DNA of 64,000 nt. Origin: Apostichopus japonicus. Lineage: Eukaryota > Echinodermata > Holothuroidea > Aspidochirotida > Stichopodidae. The translations under genes were made by a program, and so were the position numbers. Numbering within the stretch: the stretch's first letter is position 1; the number at the start of each line of letters is the position of its first letter. This document shows, piece by piece, positions 44,640 through 56,200 of this stretch. The notes under the pieces were generated by a model, which worked only from the letters and a program-made list of their open reading frames with translations, had not been told where the DNA came from and made no database searches. Where the stretch lies: NCBI RefSeq assembly GCF_037975245.1, contig NC_092574.1:1256001-1320000 (forward strand). The letters run 5' to 3'.

Positions 44640-47600
44640 TTTGACTTTAGTTTTCCTCTATGTTGCCTCTCTTTTTCCTTGCGATATTTTAAGAATTAAT
44701 TTAATTTATTAAGCAGTTGACTCAAATAACCTCTACTTGCAGTTTATACTGCTTTGTTCAAATCTTCCTTCCATAAAAAAATCTTCATATCAAATGTACC
44801 AATTTTTGTAGTATTTTGTACAAATTTTATGGATATTAATTAATTGTTATTTCACTTGTCATGAACAGTTGATAACAATATATTTCATTGCATTTTTATA
44901 ATGTAGTGACTTTTGTGAACAGATATGCACTGGGCACGTACTGAGGGTGCCCTGTGGTGTCTGCGTGAGACTACACAAAGAATCTGCAATTATATTCTTT
45001 CAAACGAGCAAAAATGATTGTTGTTTGTAATTATTAAGTAAGTAGTGTAGGTCAGCACGTAAAAGAATTGTGGGTGCAGTTATACAAAGGAGGCTATGTT
45101 AACCTTGGCCCTTACTATTATTAATTCCTTTGTTTCATAGAAAACTACTACAAAGGGCTTTCTTCTTTGTTGATATTTTGTGTTTACCTCCTGGTCACTA
45201 TTTGACCGCAGTGACACTACAAAGTAGCGTTGGTTTGGTTTGTAAATTACTATAGAGGAATATCTGACAAATGCAATGAATTTCTGTGGTGATATTCTTG
45301 AAACTTTAAATCAATTTCAGGGTGGAGGAAATATAGCTCCATTCAATACCCCTGAGACAATATATTCATGAAAATACATTAAAATTCACTAAAGCAGTAT
45401 TGATTACTGCTTGACGACTGTTACACCATTATTATTCCTCATACTTTCAGATATAGCTGTATTTTTCAAAAGTCTTTTCTTCATCTGTCACAAGTTTTCA
45501 GTTGCATGTTTTGTTATTTATGTATAAAGTGCCTTAAATCAAAAGAATATATCAACTTATTGTATCCAGCAGGATGTGTTTATTTACGACAGGGTTTTGT
45601 CGCAGCTCTGGTAACTAAAGCGATACGATAGTACAGTTTGCTAACAAGATGTCTCTCAAAATGGAGCACTGGGTATTTAAGAATAGCTAATGTCAATTTC
45701 TAAATTAGTGACTTTTTGTAAGGGCAGTTGTTATCAAAATAAAATTTATATTACCCAATTGTTATATTGCTTTACATTTTAGTTTAGATATTACCCATTA
45801 TGACTTCAATAGTCTCTGCTCTATGAACAGCTTATGGCATGATAACCAATAGCTGTTTGTTCCCAGCCACTCCCCCCCCCCTCACCCAATAAAAAATGCT
45901 AGAAAGACCAAACCTGGTCAGCAGTAACGGACTTTTAGTTGTTGAAACTTAAAGCTGTATTTTGGAATGGAGTATTTGAACCCAGTAGTGTCTTGTGTGC
46001 AGTTGTTACACACACAAAATTCATTAGAGAGTTATAAGGATAACAGTAATGACTAAATCACATAATAAGATGTTACAGTAAATGTTGGTCTCCAATGTTT
46101 GTACTTTATTATTATGGTATTGTGTGCTAATTACTTCAGTCTCATTTAATTAATTAGCTGATTATTTAACAGATAGCATGTCAGTGCAATCCATCGAATA
46201 CTGATGTATTTTTGAAAGCTGGAAACTCAGAAAAAAATATGTATAATTACACTTAAAAAATCTCCAGTGTATTCATTGTATCTTTGTATTGTAAAAGAGT
46301 TTAAGCTTCAATTGGACATAAAAGGGTGATCAGGGAAGTGGTGGGGACTGGGGAGGGAGGAAGGGGAGCCAATAATGATTAGGAATAGTGGTATCAACCA
46401 CTATTGGGCTTTGGAAGATAAAGGTTTAAGCACAATAGTGCTTTATTGTCCCTGCCTGTGCTTTGCTAGGAAGGACAATGGGCACCTCAAAATGGATTTC
46501 AAACATTTAACAGTATTGAAACTGATTTTCTTGACCACTAGCTGAGACCAAATTCATGGTAATCTTATCCTGTATTCCTTATGGCATGTGTAGTATGACT
46601 CTACTACAACCAACAAAATGATGCCATCAATACTAGCACACCATAAAATAATTATTTGTTAAGGGTTATTGAATTTGATATATTCTTGTTGCCAATAGCC
46701 AAAGAGAGTAAAGGCCGATCACCATTACCCTCCACCCCTCCCCCTCCCCCCTCTCCCCAGCTTATGACCACTCTGAATTTATGTACATTTATTTATGTTC
46801 ATTTGTATTGCTCGCCCCCTTCCTCATTTCCACAGCATGGTTAAGAAGTCAAATATTCATCAAACTTGAACAATCATTTCACTGGTACCATCAAAGCTTG
46901 CTCTCCCCCTGGAATATTTAATTGTCAATTTGAGCAAACCTAAGCAATAGGTACTTATGTGGGTATGACCGTCTAGAGAATTTAAATGAGTTGCTGTTAT
47001 TCGAGACTCAATGTTATAAAACTGTAGACTAAATTTAACCCTTCAATATATGACTGTCATTATTTGTAATGAATTCATATTCACATAGCAAAACTATCAT
47101 TGTGTATGCATATCCGCCCCAATATAGTTTGCTTTAGCTTCAACAGGCAACTTAAAGCACGATTGGTTTTGTTGGCAAACTACATAGTAATTCCATATAC
47201 TGATATCATAAAGTACATTTGCATAATTTGTATCAGCTTCATAGTAAATAGCCTGCCAGTTTGTGAGCTCTGTTCATTCGAATACAAAATGGTCATGATT
47301 TGAGTGGAGAAAACAAAATTTATTCAAAAATTAAATCTAAAAACCAAACAAAACTTTGATCTAAGTTGTAAAAACAATAACTAAAAGAATAACAATATTG
47401 TAGAATATGAGAAGGACAGATATTTATTTGGCCAACTAAAAAGAAGTTTGAGGTCTGATACAGACAAACACACACAAAAAAATAATAATAATCTTATGCA
47501 AATATATAAGATTGATTAATGGAAGGTTACATTTATTTTCTTAAGAAATAAATATACAATAGCCTGTTTACATGAATTGAGTTTATGTGAGAAGCGACCC

Positions 47601-49972
47601 TTGACCAAGCACCGAGAAGAATTGATTAATTTCGCAGTCAAATTTAATGTAAGTAAAAAAGTAAAATATAATACACACTCTATGCTTAAAACTGCCGTGC
47701 ATGTGATCGGCGTTGTATATTTTCAACACTCTGACCAGCTGGTCTTATAGTAGTATTCATACATGCATGCACCCTTCAATTTACTATGACGTCTACACAG
47801 CTACGGCCATTTAGATGACTTTAGATGACATTAATTCAGTACATACAATTTGTGTCCAGAACATTTATGCATTGCTTTATTTTGATAGTTGTATTTTCTT
47901 ATGCCACCCATAGCAGTTAATACTGGATACACCAATACTGATATTGGTGGAGTACCTTATACTATGTTATTGTTTCTGTAGTACTACCAAGTCTGCTATT
48001 ACTATAATAGTTGTTTAAAATCCCACGCATTGTACAGCTTTAGATCTAAAAGGGTATATTTGCAATGTTTCAACATTCTTGCGACCACCGGTCATAAAAT
48101 CTACATTATTAAAAATATGAATACCATAAAAACGATTGCCTTGAGTTATTTTAAAATAGATTTGTATAAATTGGTCCTATTTACATAGCTTAAAGGTAGT
48201 ATTCCCCATAGTTCCCTGTTATACTATTCACTCAAACGACATTGAAAGCTCTCATTTGAAAGTAAGCATGGGATTTGCGCAGTAATTTATTGATATCTTA
48301 ACATAATTCTTCTGTCACTTAATAAAATATAAACACCCGTTATAATCTGAGAGAATCTCATAGTTCGTGACAAAGGACATCATTTCATATGCGGACAATT
48401 TCGTTTTCACAGAACAGTCAATTCCAAATACACTGCAATCCGTGCAGTCGGAAAACTGCAATTAAAATCTCCATACATAGCAATACAACCAATGGGAACA
48501 ATAAACAAACATATTATCATATTTCGGCTTACAATCATTATACATTTTTACGATCCTGTATTACGTTCCTGTCATTACTTCGGTCGACTCGTCGCTATTC
48601 CTGTTTGGCCATGCCTCGCGACACCAGAAAACTCACACGCAGCATCCAACCACCCGATCCTCTTTATCACTTATTTTGATAATACAATCACGTAGAAATG
48701 TCTTATACATTAATAATGTAAGGCTATAAATGACTTTGTGGAACATTAATGTAGTCGGTAATACTTGAATGTACCGGAGACAGAATGAAGGGGATTGAAG
48801 TTAATCCACATGTACTGCCTGAAAGACTCGTTTGAAAGACACGACTCAACATTGTTTGTACGTTTGAAACATTTGGAAGGGAATGTTGATGGCTATTGTT
48901 AGTATATTAATCTAATACATCTAATAAAGAAGGAAAACACCTTGAAACTGTATAATGTACAAGAATATATACTAAAACTTTTAACGGTTGTTCTTGAAGG
49001 ACTGCAGCATCTAGGAGATATCCAAAAATATATATGATGCGAATCAATATTAGAAATTGGGAAGTCTTTTGTTCAGACAATAACATACTTCCATGTTTAT
49101 GTGATAAATTAAACTTACTTTGGTCATGTTAACCTCTTTCCTATAAACAATAAATGTAGGCCTACTGCTAAGTTCTGTAAGTAATGTTATGGTTATCACT
49201 GTAAAGTTATTTTTTAATTTGAATAGACAAATGATACCCATATTATCCAAGTGATGTCCATTCTTGGTACACCCGGATTACCACAACAACTGAACTGTGA
49301 AAAGTATCACTTGAGTTATATAACACAAAATACTGAGCACGAAACTTGATTCGAAGCAAATAATAGAAGTAATGAAGACATGATTATAACGTTAGGAGTA
49401 TAAAAGAATTGCAGTTAAATGAAGAAAGAGATGATACCATAGGCAGGTTTGAAAAATTAAGAAACCTGGTCATTGGTAATATACCTAAAATTTGGTCACA
49501 CACACATCTGTGTTGTTTTTAACGTTCTCACTCAACGCACGTTCTCACTCAATAAATTCACCACCGATGAAGTAACCCTTTGCCCTTAAACACACTCACA
49601 TGCTAAAATCAGTCAAATGATAACTGAAAACATAGAGGTTATTTACCAAAGTTTTGAAATAAACATGTTATGATAAAGACAGGACATCTGTTATTGTAGC
49701 TACTCCAGATCAATATTGTTATTGTAGCTACTGTTATTGTAGCTGTTATTGTAGCTAGAACATGTGTTAATGCAACACCTTGCTTGCGTAAACATCTCTG
49801 AAGATGAAATGTTAACTTCGGTATAAATTTCGGATCTGAAAATGTATAATTAACTGTCACTTCAGCGTGTGATTTGTGCATGAGGACATATAAATGTGGC
49901 TATCTGTTTACTTAACTAATACAAAACTTGAATGAAGTGGAGGTTGTGAATACATATACAGTATACGCATGC
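44640..49972. other. Convergent 3' region between MAT2B and SLC6
   Basis: No gene recognised. The left part should hold the MAT2B 3' UTR (AATAAA at 45738-45743), the right part that of SLC6 (reverse-strand AATAAA candidate at 47319-47324). The choice of both signals is tentative. Short CT-rich and C-run tracts occur at 45870 and 46730. Confidence 0.4.
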
Positions 49973-50215
49973 TCAAATGTATGACTTGTCATTTTGCAGA
50001 GTAGGGTATGGTGGAGGATCGTCTACATTGATGTTAGGCATACTGACTTGAACATCTTGGCTGTAGGCAGTGTAGTTGACTTTCTCTTTGTGATTAACTT
50101 GCCCATTGGTTTTAGCTTCCTCTACAAGGTGATGCTCCGGGTAACCAGCTGCTCGACGGTTCTTATTCAGCAGGGGTCCCCATTCTTTAGATGGCTTCAC
50201 CAAAAACTTCAATCG
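49973..50215 (-). CDS. SLC6 terminal coding exon 13 (C tail)
   Basis: Encodes [20 protein letters not shown], a polar tail with DDPPPYPTL, and ends NDKSYI before the stop at 49973. Acceptor CCTATGCAG. Confidence 0.9.
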   Translation of the reverse strand, partial: RLKFLVKPSKEWGPLLNKNRRAAGYPEHHLVEEAKTNGQVNHKEKVNYTAYSQDVQVSMPNINVDDPPPYPTLQNDKSYI

Positions 50216-53200
50216 CTGCATAGGAGGAATGAATATGCATGTAAGTAATTAACATAGGAAGAAGTGGCGATGAGCAAACAAATTGATGTAGCAGCTAGGT
50301 ATTGGAGACAGTCAGACCATTGGCGGTGCAATAACAGGTATAAGGTAAAGATGTTAGTAATCATGAATATGCATGTCGGTAATTAACATATAGGAAGAAG
50401 TGGCGATGAGCAAACAAAAGGTGATGTAAGCAGGGTATTGGAGACAGTCGGTATTGGAGACAGGGTATTGGAGACAGACAGATTGGCGGTGCAATAACAG
50501 GTATAAGGTAAAGATGTTAGTAAACATGAATATGCATGTTCGTAATTAACATCAGAAGAAGATGTAAGTAATCTCACCAGTGGTCAATCTGTCTGGTTTG
50601 TTGCTTCACGAGTGAGATGTATAGTTACAAAGCTAAAGTGTTATAATATATTCTAAGACAACATTTTTGTTGTGAAGGGAAATGTATCTTGATAATACAT
50701 CTATGAATAATTAAGGAGTTCGAAAACCTACCTCTAGAAATGTTTTTTGTTTTGCTTTGAAGGCCATTGCGTAAACCATGTATCCAGGGATAACCAGAAA
50801 GGAAGCTAGGGTCATAATCCATCCACACGCTTCAGCGCCAGGAGGAAACACGTAGTCACCGTAGTAGGCTGGAGTGTAGAAGATGAAACTACATATGATG
50901 ATGATCTGTGTCAAAAAAGAAAGAACAGCTGTCAGGTTAAAGGCATAATATAGTCGTACATCGTCTATCGAACAGTATACATAAATGGACTAGCTGTCAG
51001 GTTAAAGGCATAATGTAATCGTACATAACAGTATACATAAATGGCGGACTAGCTGTCAGGTTAAAGGCATAATATAGTCGTACATCGTCTATCGAACTGC
51101 ATAATTAACAGTTACATGGTCACAGTTACATTTAGTCACGAAGACTGTGTTTTACCTGCAACAGTGGTAGAAATACGATCGAACAGAACATGTCGATTTA
51201 TTTAACTGATCGATAAATCTGATAAGTTAGTTGAGCCCTTACATTAGAACCTAAAACATGTTCGATTAAGAGAGGATCATGCAAACAAACTGCTTTGGTT
51301 TCGTCACCCTCACTCATTCAAACAGTGTAATTCTTATCATAATATCTTTAAAACTTGGTAATTTAGCTGAAGAAAAATTCCACAAAATGAGAAGAAAAGA
51401 AATATGTTGGATATGATCATTAAACTTACCCCCATAAAGAAAGGTGAAACGAATCCCCAGGAGATTCTCCAGTACCAACCAGGCTCAAACCCAATCATAG
51501 ATTTAATGTCCCCTAGGAAGCGGTCCATACCTGTATTATAAATATAAATCATTACTTATACTTAATAACAAAAATCATTCTTATTGTTTCCGATACATCG
51601 AATGTAGAAGACGAGACTCTCTTTCTCTTGTAAATTGTCCGTTGCACAATTTTGTCAGAAATCTGATTCCATACTTAAACATAGTGGTTGTCTTTATTAG
51701 GTTAACATCCTAACAGCTAACGTGTTGTGATGACAAATATTTTTGAACGTGTTAAAGAGCATTCGTTGAACACCAAGGCTCAACTTTACAGTGTCTTGGT
51801 GCCACAAAATATATTTGGTAACTATATGACCAGAGGGCCAAGACCGCAGCCAAGTCGGGCACATGTGAATAGCACCCCCCCCCCCCATGTAGAATACTGT
51901 GTCCACCCATCCTGAGCATCCATCAATAATAAGTACAAAACCTTTAGCAGTTGTAGGACACGTGTAATGTGCCCCACCTTAAATTGTCGGTGTTTCTCCT
52001 TTTTAATTGTTGATGCCTCCTTCAAACCAATTGAATTAGCGCCTTATACTGTTATTTACATGTAAGCTGCTTTATTGGTCTAGCCCACTTTAGTTCAGTT
52101 CAATGGATTTGTGATTTACCCAAGTTGATACTCAACTCCTATAAAGTGTAAAGTTGAGAGTATAACGTGGTGTTTTTGAGGTCGGGGAATGTCTCCATCT
52201 ACTTTAATTACAACATTTATGTTGTAATGAGTCACTGTGAGTTATTATTCAAGGATTATGTCCGAGGGCGCAGTATTTTGTACTAGCGATAGAGCGGTAA
52301 ACATTTCTAGAGTTTTCTAGAGACCATGTCAGTATAGGGTTTAGTTGTGTGGCTTACCATATATGTATGAAATCACAAGGGAGTACGTGCCAGCTATTGC
52401 CATCAGAGAAAATCCGGCTGAATACCAATCCATTAGAGTGAAAATATATAGACCACTCTGGAAAGAAAAGAGAGAAGAATTGACGAACGTTTGGTGACGT
52501 ATGCTACTAGCGGCAGATATGTATCTTTCTTATCCAAGGGAACATACCACAATTCTATGTTATATAAGATTGCTCACAAATTGTTTACATGATATGTTAT
52601 GAGTTTAGGTTTATCACGCACTAAAACGTAAGCTAATTGGTGTGTGTGTGGGGGGGGGGGGGGGTAGGGTGCGGTAAATGTATTCCCTAAGGAATGCAAT
52701 ATTTTTTTTTTATCGATTTGCCAGTTATAACTGTGAGTACTGATGACAAGAATCCTCCCCCGCTGATATCGAAGAGCCAATAATCACTAATGATTCTAAA
52801 AGACAAGACTGTATTAAGATTTCTATTCTATGAAGGCATACTCTGGATCACCTTAAAATTAATAACCTTACAAAGTTAGACAGGAAGTGGTCATTATTAA
52901 TTCAGTAAGTTCGCCGTTACCTTGGTAACCATTATAAGACCTGCAAAGAATCCCAATACACACGTGCTGATAGTTACAAGTGGTTTCCATTTCTTCAAAT
53001 GTGGCGGTAATTCATCAACTACAGCAGTGATGAGTGTTTCTGTCATAGCAAACTGTAAACGAAAGAAAATATAATCAAAATGGAATATGAGATTCGTCAG
53101 AGCGATTTGGAGCTTCAAGACTAAACAAAATACATTTAAAATGAGGACACAATCAATAAGTTGGTACGTTTTCCCTCTCAAGTTGAGTACATTTGTCATA

Positions 53201-56200
53201 GCCTATATAGCGAGCACATTGTGACAGGTTTACTTTGTTTGGTTGTTAATGAGCGTAAAATTGACCTCTTTCCGTTGCCACGACGACAACATGAATGTTC
53301 GGTACCTGCATGTCTGTAACACTCGTAGTATTACTTATATGTCGCCTTAAAAGCCTGCAATTATTCACACCGTGAATGCACCTTAACCGTCCAATCCAAC
53401 AACGTATTGTGTATAGCAGTAGGTCGCAAAAGTAATATTCCAGCACAAAATATTTATTGCAAAGCATTATTGAAACCTGCACATTTGTCGATAAGATTGT
53501 ACTTTTTGTCACTTGCTCTGGTACAATCTCTTTCGTTGGTGTTTCTTTTCCGTTCTCTACCAAACTTTCTCTAGCTATTTGTCAATTTTGGCAGGTTAGG
53601 GTGGATGTCAAAGTGCATGATATGCGAGTAGACAGGTAAGGGAGGAGTGAATTAGATATTTGCATTTCGTCTTTGTGTTCAGATTACAATCTGGCTTACC
53701 CATACACACAAGACAGTAGTAAATGGGTCAAGATTATCGGACAGTATCACACAGTAATACTACTATAGCATGATATATGTATGATGTGATATAGGCCATC
53801 CGTATACTAGCGGGAAATATGATGTGCTATAGCCCCATCCTTACCTCGCTATCCAGACCCAGAGTGAACAGCATGAAGAAAAACAAGAATGACCAAAATT
53901 GAGCGCCAGGCATTCTTGCTAGCGCCTCAGGGTAGGCAATGAAAGCTAGCCCAGGACCTGTAAGGAGAAAAAAACGGTTTTCGAGGTAATTCTACTTCAA
54001 TGTGTAAGAAATCCTATTCAAATAAGGCAGTAGATAACTTATAACTATAGCCTTCTTGATTTGTACCTTATGTGAAATAGTTAGAGCGGTTACTTAATAC
54101 GGAGGTTTAAAATATAATACTAACACTAATAGTATAAATTTATATATGTAGCGCTAAATACAACTATGGAAGAGCAACGATCTATACCGCTTTACAAAAC
54201 AGTTCCAATTACACTATTAACATATTAAGAAAAAGCCTGGTTAGAAAGCTAACGACAGAAGTCGAATTTCTAATAGAGGGAGAGAATTCCAATGAACAGG
54301 ACCAAATTTACACAGAGAACTATCGCTTTAGGATCGCAGTCGAGTATTTGGAATAACTTAATGAATAAATAATAATAATAATAATAATACAAATAATAAT
54401 AATGTTAATAATAATAATACAAATAATAATAATAATAGTAGGCCTAATAATAGCTAGGAATCAGTAAGTATCTTACATAAGCTATATAGCTTCAACCAAA
54501 CTTAAAAAAAGTTGATGAGAAAATAACCTTTAAAGTCATAGCATTGTTCGCTCCTGCAAATATCTTTTAGGTTCAGAAACACCTGTGAATGGCTTCTTCT
54601 CTTTATATTTACAAATTCTTTTGTGGTTTTGAGATTTATATTCAAGTACGATAAGTATCCTTTCTGGACATTTTAAGTTCACTAAGGAGACGTTTTGGCC
54701 ATGCCATTATTGTCACTCAAAAATGTACTGGTTGCCCTCTTAATGTATACTTACGAAGATAATAATACGGTGGAAGATACTGTTTTAAACATGGTCACAT
54801 TTGGCCTGGTGATTCATTTAATAATTTCTATTGGAACTATAATGACGGACTATAAGACTTATGCTTAATATTGTTGTCCCAATAGCAGAGGTAAATACAA
54901 AGCTTCATCCACATAGGAACACGATAGAACAAACAGAACCAGTAATCTCATCTCTCCACCGATTTATCCCTCTTCAATTATGTAATATGTAGCAAACTTA
55001 CCGCTGTCCACGACATCCTTGACAAGCTGTCCACTGTTTTCGGCCATAAAACCAAGGGTAGAGAAGATAACAAAGCCAGCAAACACACTTGTCCCGCAAT
55101 TAACCAACGAAACAAGCAAAGCATCTCTGGAAAGATTAAAAACAGTAAAGGTAAGTATGTATTACTCTTAGAAAGATCTGTTTTGAATTATTAATTGCAG
55201 TTAACCAATCTATGCAACATGCATGATAAACTTAGCATTGAATAGCTATGCAATTTCGAGAAAGGGTTAGCTGATATATATATGAATATTTTAATAAAAA
55301 AACTAATATTTTAATGTCACACTGATACTAAGCACTGGCTAAAGTGCAAGCAATTGGATAATGTTTTCTTTCTTACCGGTAGCAATTGTTGTTGAACCTA
55401 TTGTAACTAGAAAATGTAATCAGACTTCCGAAAGATATTCCAAGTGAGTAGAAGATCTGGGTAGCTGCATCTCTCCAAGGCTAGAGAAAATGAAATAGAA
55501 AAACGATGTCAGAGAAGAAGTAAAGTGGAAAACCCATCACGTCACACAAGTAATATAAATTATCGTAAAGTGATGCTTGATATACGTCTCTTATGATACT
55601 ACTCTACTGCAATTTTCAGTTATTATGAGTATGAAAAAGCTTAAGATTACCTTAATCTGCAATAAATCTGCGAATTCTGGAACAATGTAGAAGTAGATTC
55701 CATTCCAAGCACCTGGTAATGTTATTCCACGGAAGAAGAGGATTATAAGCACAACAAAGGGGAATACAGCTGTGAAGTAAACGACCTGTGAAAAATAATA
55801 AAAAGAATGACAATAGTTTGTAAAAATAATAGCAACAATCATGACAACAATAGTAGCAGCAGACACGATAATTAAAAAACAACAGCAGGAACTACAGTAA
55901 GAACAATACCACGAAGAAGGAAAACAACAGCCTGCTTCTACCAGGAAAAAAGAGTACAACACTCAAGAAATAAATATAACAAGACGTATACAATCTGAAC
56001 ATGGTATCAAAACGTCAAATTTGTTTCCTGCTTCATATTTCTTAATTTCTCCGTAAATATTTTGGAAATGCATATATTTTTTATCAAGTTCTTTCTTTAC
56101 AAACTCCGCAAGCGAGAGTACAGCTGCAGAATTTAATACAAAAGCGCTCGGACACAATGAACAACAGTTGGTTGATCTTGCAAGAGGTAAACCGATGGAA

